Origin: Terriglobales bacterium | GTDB taxonomy: Bacteria; Acidobacteriota; Terriglobia; Terriglobales; Acidobacteriaceae | Assembly (NCBI GenBank): GCA_025936825.1 | Contig: JAICSO010000003.1 | Location: forward strand, 248,001 to 312,000 | Length of the DNA stretch: 64,000 bases | Reading direction: 5' to 3' | Shown here: in pieces, positions 1 to 9,318 of the stretch | Layout: each line of letters begins with the position of its first letter | Numbering within the stretch: position 1 is the stretch's first letter | The notes under the pieces: model-generated | Told to the model about the DNA's origin: nothing | Databases searched by the model: none | What the model saw: only the letters and a program-made list of their open reading frames with translations | Position numbers and translations under genes: made by a program

Positions 1-1
1 C

Positions 2-196
2 CAGCGCGAGGGAGATCATCTTACGGTTCAAGAAAACCAGGAGCCCAAACAGAACCTGGTGCCGGAGAGCGACACTCAATTCTTCTCTACGGTTGCTGAT
101 GACGTATATCGCTTTGAAGTCAATGGCCGCGGTCAGGTCACGGCAATGATTCTTCACACCGATGGTCGGGACATTCGCATTCCACGGCAACCGTGA
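2..196 (+). CDS. C-terminal end of a probable serine hydrolase (partial)
   Basis: Only the last 64 codons are in the window; the reading frame is open from base 2 to the TGA at 194-196. The tail contains a pattern of the type 'FFSTVADDVYRFEVNG' followed by 'GQVTAMILHTDGRDI'. Short C-terminal domains of this kind (DUF3471-like) commonly end beta-lactamase/penicillin-binding-type serine hydrolases in Acidobacteriota. The catalytic domain lies outside the window, so the enzyme assignment is an inference from the tail only. Confidence 0.55.
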   Translation, partial: QREGDHLTVQENQEPKQNLVPESDTQFFSTVADDVYRFEVNGRGQVTAMILHTDGRDIRIPRQP

Positions 197-456
197 TTGG
201 AGCGTCAGCGTGCCAAAGCAATGCGGGCTACCAGTACTGCTTCAAAACGCTCAGCACGGAACTTGTGCTTCCGTCAGGGCGCACCACCCACAGTCCGCGG
301 CACTGGTTATTTTTCGGCCGCAGGGGATTACCGGCCGCAGTATCCACAGGTGCGGACTGGCCATTACTCTCGGCGCATTCGTTGTCGTACACGTTCCACA
401 GAAAGGCACCGTAGATCCCTTCCTTGCTGCCCGTGCTCAGGATTGTTTTCCACCGA
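197..456. other. Intergenic stretch without a supported gene
   Basis: This is the convergent gap between the partial plus-strand gene and the minus-strand receiver gene. Several overlapping short frames exist on both strands, including an 85-codon minus-strand frame at 228-485. None has a recognisable domain, and the longest minus-strand one runs through the terminator hairpin at 457-482. I see no RNA gene or mobile element here. Confidence 0.5.
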
Positions 457-482
457 ACAAAAAAGGCGCCGTTTGGGCGCCT
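457..482 (-). terminator. Rho-independent terminator of the receiver gene
   Basis: On the minus strand a 7-bp perfect GC-rich stem (AGGCGCC pairing with GGCGCCT, 464-482, loop of five) is followed directly by a run of six T residues. It lies 25 bases past the stop of the minus-strand gene at 507-878, which fits transcription termination of that gene. Confidence 0.85.
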
Positions 483-506
483 CACCGCACTTATTTTGTT
501 AAATTT

Positions 507-878
507 CTACGCCGCGACACTTCTTGCGCTCGGCTGCACTTGGTTGGCAGCCGAGGACAAGATCCCTCGAGTATCAGAGGACGGCCAGCAATCATCCGCG
601 CCGATGTCTAACGTGTGTGTCCACATCTCTTCATCAGCGACCCGGTGATTGCAGATAATACGAATCCCATCGAATTGCTGCTTTAGGGATTCCACTTCGG
701 CAAACGATGCTTTTTCCAGGTCCACAATCATGACGTGGGGACGAAGTTTCGCTGCAGCATGGCGAAGCTCGTCGACGGACTTCGTTACGTGTACCGCGTG
801 GAAGGAACTCGCCAGCGAGGTGGCAAGGGTCCGCGCGATGTTGGGGTCGCTCTGGAGAAGAACTACATTGGACGGCAT
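507..878 (-). CDS. Degenerate response-regulator receiver protein
   Basis: The 123-residue product has the CheY-like pattern: a beta strand ending in Ser10-Asp11, the putative phosphoacceptor Asp53 in 'VMIVDLEK', and the late 'GADD' segment. The acidic pair is reduced to one Asp, the usual Thr/Ser position reads Cys ('IICNH'), and the conserved Lys-Pro near the end is missing ('GADDCWPSSD'). It may therefore be a receiver that is not phosphorylated normally. There is no output domain. A strong Shine-Dalgarno (AGGAGG, 6 bases upstream) supports the ATG start. No histidine kinase is adjacent. The family call is good, the function unknown. Confidence 0.7.
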   Translation of the reverse strand: MPSNVVLLQSDPNIARTLATSLASSFHAVHVTKSVDELRHAAAKLRPHVMIVDLEKASFAEVESLKQQFDGIRIICNHRVADEEMWTHTLDIGADDCWPSSDTRGILSSAANQVQPSARSVAA

Positions 879-933
879 ACAAATCCTCCTGAACGCTCAA
901 CCATGCAGCAGTTATAAGTTCGTAAATGCAGGC

Positions 934-1146
934 TTAACGCTCGAATGGTTCGGCTTGCACTTTTCCGTTTTGCTTGAGCAGAATTTCCACCTTGCCTTCC
1001 GCTTCCTCCAGTTCTTTCCGGCAGGATGCGGACAACTGCATTCCTTCTTCAAACAAGGTCAGAGAACGTTCCAAGGGAACTTCGCCCTGTTCCAGCTCTC
1101 GAACGATGCCCTCGAGGCGCTGAATGCAGTCTTCAAACTTTGGCAA
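934..1146 (-). CDS. xseB: Exodeoxyribonuclease VII small subunit
   Basis: The 70-residue product matches the small, helical XseB family: 'FEDCIQRLEGIVRELEQG' near the N-terminus, then 'PLERSLTLFEEGMQL' and a charged C-terminal helix. The small subunit binds XseA to form the single-strand-specific exonuclease used in repair. I chose a TTG start at 1146 because AGGAG lies 9 bases upstream and the length then equals the family norm. The longer open frame up to 1257 adds residues with no family resemblance. The large-subunit gene is not in this window; the upstream neighbour is the MetH/MetF fusion on the same strand. Confidence 0.85.
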   Translation of the reverse strand: MPKFEDCIQRLEGIVRELEQGEVPLERSLTLFEEGMQLSASCRKELEEAEGKVEILLKQNGKVQAEPFER

Positions 1147-1272
1147 GGAGGTCAGCTCCTGAGCGAAATATACACCCGATTCACTTACAGTCCATAGGGG
1201 AAATCCTGTAGCAAAAACGTTCAGGTGCAAAAAAAATTGAAAAATATTACTCAGCAAACGATTACTGTTCGT

Positions 1273-3126
1273 TCAAGCACGCGCAGCATTGCCACCGAGT
1301 GCTTCCAGCACGTCCACTGCCGAGGAGTAACGTCCCTGAGGTGCACTGATCTGTGCGCCCTGTACCATTTCGCGTACCGCGATCAACATTTCTCGCGCGA
1401 TGGCCACGCCTTCGTGTCGTGCGGCTTCGGGATTCGGCGCACGCGACATCCGGTCCAAAATGGAATCGGGAACCGACACGCGCAGCTCGTTCTTCATGAA
1501 TTCCGCATTGCGCGCACTGACGAGAGGCCATATCCCGGCGAACACTGGGATCTTGAAGTGCTCGATTCTGCGGATGAAGTTTTCCAGAAGCGAGAGGTCA
1601 AAGACCGGCTGCGTTACGGCGTATTCCGCGCCCGCTTCAACCTTGTATTCGAAGCGCCGGATCTCCTCGTCAAGATTCGGCACGCCCGGGTTCGCGCCGA
1701 CTCCGATTACGAAGCTGGTACCGGCTCCGATCGGGTTCCCACCAATATCGAGCCCGCGGTTCAAATTGTGAACGATGTTGACGAGACCGATCGCGTCTAC
1801 GTCGAACACGGCTGTCGCATCGGGGTAGCCTCCCATTTTGGGAGGATCGCCGGTGATGCAAATCAGGTTGCGAATCCCGACCGCCGCCGCGCCCAGCAAG
1901 TCCGATTGAATACACAAAACGTTCCTGTCGCGGCAGGTGTAGTGCAGGATCGCTTCAACCCCCGCCTGCTGCTGCAACAGTACCGATAGCGCCTGGTTGC
2001 TCATGCGCGCCGATGCGCGAGGGCTGTCGGGAATATTGATTCCGTCCACCCCAACAGACTTCAAGAACTTCGCGCCTTCCAGTTCCTTTTCGATATTCGT
2101 GCCTTTGGGAGGAACGATCTCAACCATGGTGACGAATTCTCTTCGCGCGACCTTCGCGCCCAATTTGGATCGTTGATCAAGCGGCACCGCAGGAACGGCA
2201 TGTGGAACTTCGGCCTTAACCTGTGTCCCCGATGTCTTTGCCCTGGCTTGTCCCGCACGTAAAGCCGATTTCATTTCGCGGATGTGCTCGGGCGTAGTTC
2301 CGCAGCAGCCGCCGACCAGTTTCACCCCAGCCGTGACGAACTTGCGCGCATAGCTCGCCATGTATTCGGGAGAGCACAGATAAATATTCCGGCCTTCTAC
2401 GGAACGCGGAATTCCGGCGTTAGGTTGTGCCGAAATGGGAGCAGTCGTTGCAGCCCGCAGGCGTTCCATTGCCTCAAGCATCGCCACCGGACCGACGCTG
2501 CAGTTGCAGCCGATGACATCCGCACCCCACTCCTGAATACGCGGACCAAACACTTCCGGAGTAGAACCATCCAGGCAGGTCGCGTCCTCGTCCACCGTTA
2601 CCTGCGCGATCACCGGAATGGACGGATCCAACTCCCGAGCCGCCTGGTATGCCTGGTGCAACTCCTCGAGATAGCCGAAGGTTTCCAGAATCAGCACGTC
2701 AACCCCACCCTCGATCAGTGCCGCAATCTGCTGCCGGAATGCATCGCGCGCTTCTTGGAATGAGGTTTTGCCCAGCGGTTCGATCCGAATCCCCAGCGGT
2801 CCCACGGATCCCGCTACCCAGGCGTCGAAACTCTTGGCTGCTTCCTTGGCCAGTCGAGCGCCGGCAACGTTGATGTCCTTCACCTTGTCGGCCAAGCCGT
2901 GGCGTTCCAGCCGAAAGCTGTTGGCGCCGAATGTGTTGGTTTCGATTACCTCGGCGCCAGCCTGCAAATACTCATGGTGCAGAGCGCGAATCAAGTCCGG
3001 CTGCGAAACATTCAGCTCGTCGTAACAACGATTGATAAAAATGCCTTTGCCATACAAAAGAGTGCCCGTGGCTCCGTCACACAGCACAGGAGCGGTCTTC
3101 AGGCGTTCGATGAAATTACCCGGCAT
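1273..3126 (-). CDS. Bifunctional homocysteine S-methyltransferase / 5,10-methylenetetrahydrofolate reductase
   Basis: A 617-residue fusion. Residues about 1-300 form a homocysteine methyltransferase barrel: 'LCDGATGTLL' at the start, a 'GCNCSVGP' segment and the zinc-ligand motif 'VGGCCGTTPEHI'. Residues about 330-610 form a MetF-type methylenetetrahydrofolate reductase barrel ('TMVEIVPPKGTN', 'NLICITGDPPKMG', 'GVGANPGVP'). The fused protein (YitJ-like) would make methyl-folate and transfer the methyl group to homocysteine, giving methionine. The N-terminal domain alone lacks a cobalamin-binding module, so the methyl donor cannot be decided from sequence. No S-box or other riboswitch was recognised upstream. 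It transcribes away from the lipoprotein gene at 3247. Confidence 0.9.
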   Translation of the reverse strand: MPGNFIERLKTAPVLCDGATGTLLYGKGIFINRCYDELNVSQPDLIRALHHEYLQAGAEVIETNTFGANSFRLERHGLADKVKDINVAGARLAKEAAKSFDAWVAGSVGPLGIRIEPLGKTSFQEARDAFRQQIAALIEGGVDVLILETFGYLEELHQAYQAARELDPSIPVIAQVTVDEDATCLDGSTPEVFGPRIQEWGADVIGCNCSVGPVAMLEAMERLRAATTAPISAQPNAGIPRSVEGRNIYLCSPEYMASYARKFVTAGVKLVGGCCGTTPEHIREMKSALRAGQARAKTSGTQVKAEVPHAVPAVPLDQRSKLGAKVARREFVTMVEIVPPKGTNIEKELEGAKFLKSVGVDGINIPDSPRASARMSNQALSVLLQQQAGVEAILHYTCRDRNVLCIQSDLLGAAAVGIRNLICITGDPPKMGGYPDATAVFDVDAIGLVNIVHNLNRGLDIGGNPIGAGTSFVIGVGANPGVPNLDEEIRRFEYKVEAGAEYAVTQPVFDLSLLENFIRRIEHFKIPVFAGIWPLVSARNAEFMKNELRVSVPDSILDRMSRAPNPEAARHEGVAIAREMLIAVREMVQGAQISAPQGRYSSAVDVLEALGGNAARA

Positions 3127-3209
3127 ACTATTGAGAATACAGTAGAAAACGGCAGGAGGTATTGGTTTGCCCGGAACAGCGCGACGAAAAATTCATGCTT
3201 TTGCTCTGA

Positions 3210-3215
3210 TATAAT
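3210..3215 (+). promoter_or_regulatory. Candidate -10 box (TATAAT)
   Basis: A perfect TATAAT hexamer sits 31 bases upstream of the lipoprotein ATG, in the divergent gap. No convincing -35 hexamer is visible at the right spacing. Confidence 0.45.
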
Positions 3216-3246
3216 CCGCTCTTCGCATCTAACTCTCTATCCATCA

Positions 3247-4596
3247 ATGTTCTCGAAAATCCCAGGTTTAAGAAGAACCTTGTGCAGTCTTGTGCTCTTC
3301 GCTGCCCTTGCCGTGCTCCTTTCGTGTGGCTCAAGCACAAACAATGGGGGATCAAGAAGCGCGATCACGGTGCGGGCGTTTGTTTCTAACCCGGTGCATC
3401 CCACGTTTACGGGCGGCGGGACACCCGTACTGGAAATTATGGATGCCAACAAGGACCTCTTGTCCGGTTTCACCGTTCCGCTCGCCAGCCTTTCCGGCAC
3501 GATCGCCGATCCGGGAATGATGAGTGTGAGTCCCAACCATGCCAATACACTGGTGATGAGCCCGCTGGATCTCAAACTAGGACTCGTGGACAACAGCAAG
3601 GAGGCGGTAAGTAATGCGCTGACGCTTCCGGGAGTCAGCGACAGCTTCTTTCTGTGGACCGATAACAATACTGCTTTCGTGGCCATTCCGAGTGCGCCGG
3701 TCGTCGGTCAGGCCGCCGGAGCAGTTGAGAAGATCAACATGACTGCGGCCTCAATAACCGCAACTATTCCGATTCCCGGTGCGCACTATATCGTTCCTAG
3801 TCCTAACGGAAATCAGATTCTCGTTTTTTCGGATAACGTAAACACTGTAGTCCTGCTGACCCCCAGCTTGATTGGCGCCGCAGGCCAGCCAACTTCAATC
3901 GCGCAGTGCACGGCGACGCAAGTCCCGGCCTGCACGTTGCCGGCAACTTTCGATCGCCCCATTGGAGCAGTGTTCGATCCTAGCAGCACGACCGCTTACG
4001 TCCTTGACTGCGGCCCCGAATGCGGTGGAACTACCGCTGGAATTACCGCTGTTGATATGACCAACACCGGCAACCCCGGCGCAGTCGTTCTGGCAAACCA
4101 ACCGGTTGCAGCCGCAACGGTCGGCTTGTTGCAAGGCACACAGTTTTTTGTTGCGGGAACGCCGACGGGTGCCGGCGGGGTGCTTACTGTACTGAACTTG
4201 ACCTCAGGCCTTTCGAATGTCAATTGCATCGCAGCGACGCCGGTGAATTGCCAGATAGTGGCCATCACCGACGGCTACCATACCGGAATGCAGATGGGTG
4301 CCAACGGACGACTCTTTATTGGATCCAAGGCGTGTAATGGAATTGGCGGCAGTGGTATCTGCCTGTCAATTTTTGACACAGGCAAAATGCAACTGGTAAA
4401 GACCCCGAACAATACTCCGGTCGGTGATGTGACGGGTATCGCGCCCATTCCTAACCGAAACGTCGTCTACGTCTGCCAGGGCGGCTTACTGCGCGTATAC
4501 GACACTACCACGGACCAGTTGGAAACTTTCCCCTCTCCTGAAGCGCAACCAAACGTGATCGGCCAAGCCATCGACGTCAAGGTCGTGGACTTCTGA
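3247..4596 (+). CDS. Secreted lipoprotein with beta-propeller repeats
   Basis: 449 residues. The N-terminus is a lipoprotein signal: basic 'KIPGLRRT', a hydrophobic stretch and a lipobox ending 'VLLSCGSS', so the mature protein should start at that Cys and be membrane-anchored outside the cytoplasm. The body has repeated short strands with 'DPSSTTAYVLDCG', 'PSPNGNQILVFSDN' and 'IPNRNVVYVC' elements typical of YVTN/Lactonase-like beta-propellers. No catalytic residues are evident. I chose ATG 3247 because it begins the signal peptide; the open frame extends far upstream over the fusion gene in antisense. It converges tail-to-tail with the acylase gene, with only 5 bases between stop codons. 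Confidence 0.75.
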   Translation: MFSKIPGLRRTLCSLVLFAALAVLLSCGSSTNNGGSRSAITVRAFVSNPVHPTFTGGGTPVLEIMDANKDLLSGFTVPLASLSGTIADPGMMSVSPNHANTLVMSPLDLKLGLVDNSKEAVSNALTLPGVSDSFFLWTDNNTAFVAIPSAPVVGQAAGAVEKINMTAASITATIPIPGAHYIVPSPNGNQILVFSDNVNTVVLLTPSLIGAAGQPTSIAQCTATQVPACTLPATFDRPIGAVFDPSSTTAYVLDCGPECGGTTAGITAVDMTNTGNPGAVVLANQPVAAATVGLLQGTQFFVAGTPTGAGGVLTVLNLTSGLSNVNCIAATPVNCQIVAITDGYHTGMQMGANGRLFIGSKACNGIGGSGICLSIFDTGKMQLVKTPNNTPVGDVTGIAPIPNRNVVYVCQGGLLRVYDTTTDQLETFPSPEAQPNVIGQAIDVKVVDF

Positions 4597-4601
4597 CGGA
4601 C

Positions 4602-7058
4602 TCACCGTGGCTCCAGTATTGACCGGTGTGTCGCAGAATTCTCGACCGCGGTTTTTGAGAACGGCAGCGTGAATGTCGTGCCCTTGTACCATGCGTTCCA
4701 CTGGTCCATGTAGTAGGGGCTCAAGAAATTGCCTGACTCGCCGGTGACCAGGTTCAGCGTAGAAGCATCAAGGTTCGACATGTCTGCAGTGAAGCGTTCC
4801 GATGGCCCATGTGCGCTGCCCACTGCTTTCACCGTATATACGCTGCCTGATTGCGGATTCTCGCCCGGCCCTGTCCAACTCGCGATGAATGGAATCTTCG
4901 ATAGGACCGGATTCTGAATCGTGACCGTGTTCTGCGCCGCCCAGACCCAGGAATCGAGCCGCTTGGGCGCTTTCTTCAGCGCCGACTCGAGCGCGGCGGT
5001 AATGAATTCGTCATAGTTGGGATACTGGGAAGGCAGCCAGCGTGCCGGTTGGTGAGCCAAAACATTCTCCAACCAAACCGTCTCCATCATCCATCGATAG
5101 CTGTTCCATCCAAGTTGCCCTGGTGCATCGGAAGCGGGCCCGAGCTTTGCCTCCAGCAGCATGCGTTGCAGTTCGTCACGCGTGCGCGAAGCGATGGTCG
5201 GTGCAACCGCGTTCTCATCCATCTGGCCATTCCACTCGCGCAGAATATCCGCGGCTTGGTGAGCCATGGGAGAAGCCTTCTGCGCGTGATCCACTGCATA
5301 GACGATTCGATCGGCTACATAGCGATCGAGTACCGAATAGATATCCGTCTCGAGTGCCAACATGTCGGCAGCAGAAAACTTCTTTCCAGACTGCAGCACG
5401 CGGTAAATGCGATCCACCCGCCACGGGGCCTCCCACTCGGTGCTGATCGAATATGGATACTTGTCGGGCGTGATGCGCCCGTTTGCGGTGGCAATGATGC
5501 CCGACGGCGGGTTGTAAATGCTCGGCAGTTTGTCGAACGGGATGTAGCCAGTCCACTCGTGCGCGTTGTCGCTGCCGTTCACCGGCAAGCTGCCATCGCC
5601 GGCCACACGAATCGGAACCTTGCCGGTGGCCTGATATCCGATGTTGCCGTCCACATCGGCGTAGACTCCATTTTGCGAAGGCGCGTCGAATTCGGAGAGC
5701 GCTTGACGGAATTCTTGCCAATTCTGGGCGGAATCTACGCGGAAAAAAGGATCACGCACACCGTCGTACAGCGTCCATTTCAGCGCGATCTTGCGTGTCT
5801 CGCCGGGAACGAGCTCGCTGACAATCGGCCCATGGCGCGTGACCTGCACGTCCAAGCTGAGGTCCGGCTTGCCTTTTACATGAATAATCTCGTGCCGAAC
5901 TTCTGGATCCTTCCACCCATCGGGCGTGAGGTACTGGCGCGCGTCATTGAAGGTCTCGATATATGCATCCTCAACGGTAGGGCCGATGTTGGTGAAGCCC
6001 CAGGCGATTCGGCGGTTGTGGCCGACGATTACAAACGGGTGTCCCGGAAGACTTACGCCTGCGACATCGAAATCTCCAGAGTGCAGGTGCACTTCGTACC
6101 ACAAGTTGGGCATCTGGTGCCCGAGATGCATATCGTTCGAGAGCAGCGGCTTTCCTGAAACCGTGTGCGCGCCGGAAACTACCCAGTTGTTCGATCCGAT
6201 GGGGAAGAGTTCATTTCGAAACAGCGGGGCGAGTATAGGCAGCTGCTTCCATAGTTCCTCGGCACTCTTTTCCGACGTTCCGATTGAGGTCACTGAGGAT
6301 GGCGAGGGCTTGTTCTCTTCCGGTGGAACTTGGTCGAGCGCCGGCATTGGCTGTGTCGGCGGATGATCGCGCCATGAGCTATTCACATACAGGTCTGCGG
6401 TCAGCTCCGGGCCTAATTTCGCAAGAATTGTTTCTCGGGTGAGCGCGGCTTGCGGACTGGTGCTTAGCGTCGAGACCATCTGGTCTGCAATCAGGATGGA
6501 ATCTTCCACGCTCCATGCTTTCGGCGAATACCGCAGCACGCGAAATTCCAGCGGCAAGGTGTGCTTGTGAGTATTGATGAACGCATTTACGCCCTGCGCA
6601 TACGCTTCGAAAGATTGGCGATCCTCGGCCGGCACTAACGTCATGTTCTTTTCTGCGGCCGCTCGCAATCCGAGAATCCGCTGCTGCCGATCATGCTTAA
6701 GCGCGACCTCTCCGACGATTTCGGATAATTCCCCCGCCGCGGCGCGGCGAAGCAGGTCCATCTGAAATAGGCGGTCCTGTGCCGTGACATATCCTTGCGC
6801 AAAAAAGAGGTCACGCAGATTGGCAGCATCGATTGCAGGAACTCCGTGCCGATCTCGCGTCACACTCACTGGTGCCGAAAGACCTGCCACTGCAATCGTG
6901 CCGTCAAGCGGCGGAAGCGCCGAATGCGCATACCCAGAAATCAGAACGGCAGCGATCCCGGCGACCGCGATTGCAATAATTGCCAGAATTAAAAGCTTAG
7001 GGCGTTTCGACGATCTCGCAGGGGTAGACGAAGTTGGAGGGGCCATCTCGACTGTCAT
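4602..7058 (-). CDS. Penicillin acylase family N-terminal nucleophile hydrolase
   Basis: 818 residues. A membrane segment at about 20-42 suggests export or anchoring. Then comes the alpha-chain region ('RDRHGVPAIDAANLRDLFFA'), a spacer, and the autocatalytic junction at 'PIGSNNWVVSG', where Ser289 should become the N-terminal nucleophile of the beta chain. Further family signatures are 'LLSNDMHLGHQMPNLWYEV' and 'GHNRRIAWGFTN'. Such enzymes cleave amide bonds of beta-lactams or acyl-homoserine lactones; the substrate cannot be read from sequence. The length agrees with the acyl-homoserine-lactone acylase branch. Confidence 0.88.
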   Translation of the reverse strand: MTVEMAPPTSSTPARSSKRPKLLILAIIAIAVAGIAAVLISGYAHSALPPLDGTIAVAGLSAPVSVTRDRHGVPAIDAANLRDLFFAQGYVTAQDRLFQMDLLRRAAAGELSEIVGEVALKHDRQQRILGLRAAAEKNMTLVPAEDRQSFEAYAQGVNAFINTHKHTLPLEFRVLRYSPKAWSVEDSILIADQMVSTLSTSPQAALTRETILAKLGPELTADLYVNSSWRDHPPTQPMPALDQVPPEENKPSPSSVTSIGTSEKSAEELWKQLPILAPLFRNELFPIGSNNWVVSGAHTVSGKPLLSNDMHLGHQMPNLWYEVHLHSGDFDVAGVSLPGHPFVIVGHNRRIAWGFTNIGPTVEDAYIETFNDARQYLTPDGWKDPEVRHEIIHVKGKPDLSLDVQVTRHGPIVSELVPGETRKIALKWTLYDGVRDPFFRVDSAQNWQEFRQALSEFDAPSQNGVYADVDGNIGYQATGKVPIRVAGDGSLPVNGSDNAHEWTGYIPFDKLPSIYNPPSGIIATANGRITPDKYPYSISTEWEAPWRVDRIYRVLQSGKKFSAADMLALETDIYSVLDRYVADRIVYAVDHAQKASPMAHQAADILREWNGQMDENAVAPTIASRTRDELQRMLLEAKLGPASDAPGQLGWNSYRWMMETVWLENVLAHQPARWLPSQYPNYDEFITAALESALKKAPKRLDSWVWAAQNTVTIQNPVLSKIPFIASWTGPGENPQSGSVYTVKAVGSAHGPSERFTADMSNLDASTLNLVTGESGNFLSPYYMDQWNAWYKGTTFTLPFSKTAVENSATHRSILEPR

Positions 7059-7192
7059 GGAAGCATTTGATTTTAGGTCTCAGCGAAGGCAATCACAAGA
7101 GGAGGAAGGATTCGTTTTGCATTACTTCTGTCGCATCAGCTGTGTTTTCAGGCACGAATTCCAATTTGGCTCGCACTGCAAACGTCGGTATG

Positions 7193-7669
7193 ATGCTATG
7201 TCCGATGATCTGCACTTATTGTTCTGCCAGCATGCCTGAAATCAGTGGCTTTTGTCCCGCTTGCGGCCGCGCCGTTGCGGTAGACACCGACGCTGAAGCC
7301 GAGATCGCCGGCATCGAGCCGCTTTCCCGAGATGCATTTCTGGGTGCAGCTGCGTATTTCACCATCCTGCCCGCGATTATTTTTCTCGCAGTACCCGCAA
7401 TTCGGCACAAGCGATACGTCCGCTTCCATTCCTGGCAGTCCATTTTGTTTGCAGTGAGCACGGTCGTTATTGGGATCCTGACCAGGGTAGCGTTTGCCAT
7501 TCTCACGGTTTTTCCGTTCCTGGGCTTTCTACTCGCATGGCTGATTGCGGGGTTGGTCTCACTGGCAATTGTCTTTCTGTGGTTTGCGATTGTCATTAAA
7601 GCTGCACTGGGAGATGCCTACGAACTTCCATACCTAGGTGCGTGGTCGAATCGCCTCGCGGACCGGTGA
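7193..7669 (+). CDS. Zinc-ribbon membrane protein (DUF4870-like)
   Basis: The product begins with two CxxC pairs ('CTYC' and 'CPACG') forming a short zinc ribbon. It then has three or four hydrophobic segments with 'RFHSWQSILFAV' between the first two, a hallmark of DUF4870-type small membrane proteins. I placed the start at ATG 7193; ATG 7190 and 7205 are equally possible since no clear Shine-Dalgarno is seen, and the open frame extends upstream to 7034 without resemblance. The function of the family is unknown. It is divergent from the acylase gene. Confidence 0.7.
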   Translation: MLCPMICTYCSASMPEISGFCPACGRAVAVDTDAEAEIAGIEPLSRDAFLGAAAYFTILPAIIFLAVPAIRHKRYVRFHSWQSILFAVSTVVIGILTRVAFAILTVFPFLGFLLAWLIAGLVSLAIVFLWFAIVIKAALGDAYELPYLGAWSNRLADR

Positions 7670-7802
7670 TGACCCTCAAGGACTTACGCTCAGGCTGGGT
7701 CGCCGCTTGACAGACCACCCTTCCAGATGGCATTCCTATTTGCTTTGCTTTTGCGGGTCGGCGAGGCTTGCCTGGGCCTAGATTGCACTAGAAAGGGTCC
7801 GT

Positions 7803-8786
7803 TTGAAACTTAAAGTTTTCTTCCACGATCGCTGTTTTGATGGCGCGTCTTCGGCTGCCCTATTTTCCCGCTTTTACCGCGAGCGGATCAGCAGTGACGT
7901 CGAGTTCGAGTTTTCCGGCCTTCTCCACCGTGCCGGTTCTCTGTTCAACGAAGCCGACTTCACCGGAGACCAGAATGCGATTGTGGATTTCAAGTACTCG
8001 CCTTCTCCGAAAATCACCTGGTGGTTCGATCATCACGAAAGCGCTTTCCTGAGCCCCGCCGATGCTGCGCACTTTGAGCAGGAACAAACCAACTGCAAAT
8101 TTTATGATCCCAGTTTCAAATCCTGTACCAGCTTCATCGCGATGATCGCGACCGAGCACTTCGGCTTCAACCCGCAGCCGGTTTCAGATCTCGTGCGCTG
8201 GGCCGACATCATTGACGGTGCGCTTTACCAGGACGCCAAGACCGCCGTGGAAATGAAAGAACCGGCCATGCAACTCACCATGGTGATCGAATCCAGCCAG
8301 GAAGCAGGGTTCGTTCCTAAGGTGATTCCGCTGCTTGCGACCAAGCCGCTGGCCGAAGTCATACGTGCGCCCTTCATAGCGCCTTTGCTTCCGCCATTGC
8401 TCGAACGGCATCAAAAATCTATCGCCCTACTTCGTGAACGCACCGAGTTAAAGGACGCAACCTTGTTCTTCGATGTAACCGACCACGAACTCGAGGGTTA
8501 CAACAAGTTTGTGCCGTACTACCTGCATCCGGAGTCGATTTACAGCGTGGGCCTGAGTAAAAGCAGCTTTCGCATGAAGGTTTCAGTGGGGTCGAACCCC
8601 TGGGCGCCATCGCCGCCCGTGGTGAATCTCGCGAAGATCTGCGAGCGTTATGGTGGAGGCGGCCACGCGCGCGTCGGTGCCATTTCCTTCGACGTAAATC
8701 AGCAGGCCGCCGCCCGTAGCGCGGCGCAGGAGATTGTCGAGGAACTCCGGGCCAGTGTCCGCAATGCTGCACCGCAGTCGCGATGA
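7803..8786 (+). CDS. DHH family phosphoesterase
   Basis: 327 residues. Motif I is 'FFHDRCFDGASSAALF' (Asp9, Asp13), motif II 'VDFKYSP' (Asp62) and motif III 'WWFDHHES' (Asp76-His77-His78). A C-terminal DHHA1-like nucleic acid or nucleotide binding segment ends with 'RYGGGGHARVGAISF'. These residues coordinate two metal ions for phosphodiester hydrolysis. NrnA/RecJ-like and exopolyphosphatase relatives share this plan, so the substrate is open. The start is TTG, supported by AAAGGG 5 bases upstream. The stop codon overlaps the next ATG (ATGA), so the pair is likely translationally coupled. Confidence 0.85.
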   Translation: MKLKVFFHDRCFDGASSAALFSRFYRERISSDVEFEFSGLLHRAGSLFNEADFTGDQNAIVDFKYSPSPKITWWFDHHESAFLSPADAAHFEQEQTNCKFYDPSFKSCTSFIAMIATEHFGFNPQPVSDLVRWADIIDGALYQDAKTAVEMKEPAMQLTMVIESSQEAGFVPKVIPLLATKPLAEVIRAPFIAPLLPPLLERHQKSIALLRERTELKDATLFFDVTDHELEGYNKFVPYYLHPESIYSVGLSKSSFRMKVSVGSNPWAPSPPVVNLAKICERYGGGGHARVGAISFDVNQQAAARSAAQEIVEELRASVRNAAPQSR

Positions 8787-9304
8787 ACTCACTCTCAGTG
8801 ACCGCTCCGTTGCACACCCGCGAACATCGTGCCCGCCTGCAGGCTTTACGCAGCGTGGCTCTGGTTGAGTTTGCTAAGGGAGTGCTGGTAATCGGCGCTG
8901 TCGTGGCGTTGCACTGGCTCGATCCAAGCGATGTCGCCGATGCATTCTTGAATTTTCTTCACATCAGCCCCGACCATCATTTCGCCCATCTTCTGTTGAG
9001 CATGGCCGATAAACTGAGCGACATCAAGTTCTGGCATCTTGCGGTGGGAGCTTCGTGCTACTCGGGCTTGCGTTTTGCGGAAGCTACAGGTCTGTGGCAC
9101 GCACGAGCCTGGGCAGAATGGGTGGCACTGGTTTCGGGAGCACTTTACCTTCCTTTGGAGATTCGCGCTACCTGGCATCATGCCAGTCTCATCCATGCCG
9201 CCGTGCTCATCATCAATCTGGCGATTGTGGCGTTCATGTTTTATTTGCGCATCTATGTTCCCCATCACGAGAAGCCCGACGCGTCACAGGTTCCGATCCA
9301 GTAG
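8783..9304 (+). CDS. DUF2127 family membrane protein
   Basis: 173 residues with four hydrophobic segments and the DUF2127 pattern: 'RSVALVEFAKGVLVIGAVVA' near the N-terminus, 'GLRFAEATGLWHARAWAEW' in the middle and 'SGALYLPLEI' after it. No enzymatic motif is visible and the family has no assigned function. It overlaps the DHH gene by four bases and is followed 14 bases later by the metallophosphoesterase, so the three genes probably form one transcript. Confidence 0.8.
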   Translation: MNSLSVTAPLHTREHRARLQALRSVALVEFAKGVLVIGAVVALHWLDPSDVADAFLNFLHISPDHHFAHLLLSMADKLSDIKFWHLAVGASCYSGLRFAEATGLWHARAWAEWVALVSGALYLPLEIRATWHHASLIHAAVLIINLAIVAFMFYLRIYVPHHEKPDASQVPIQ

Positions 9305-9318
9305 ACTCGTAATAGAAC

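Noticed and set aside
228-485. 85-residue minus-strand small gene
   Set aside because: Runs through the terminator hairpin, has no ribosome site or known similarity.
1225-1989. 254-codon plus-strand frame opposite the MetH/MetF fusion
   Set aside because: Antisense shadow without domain similarity or ribosome site.
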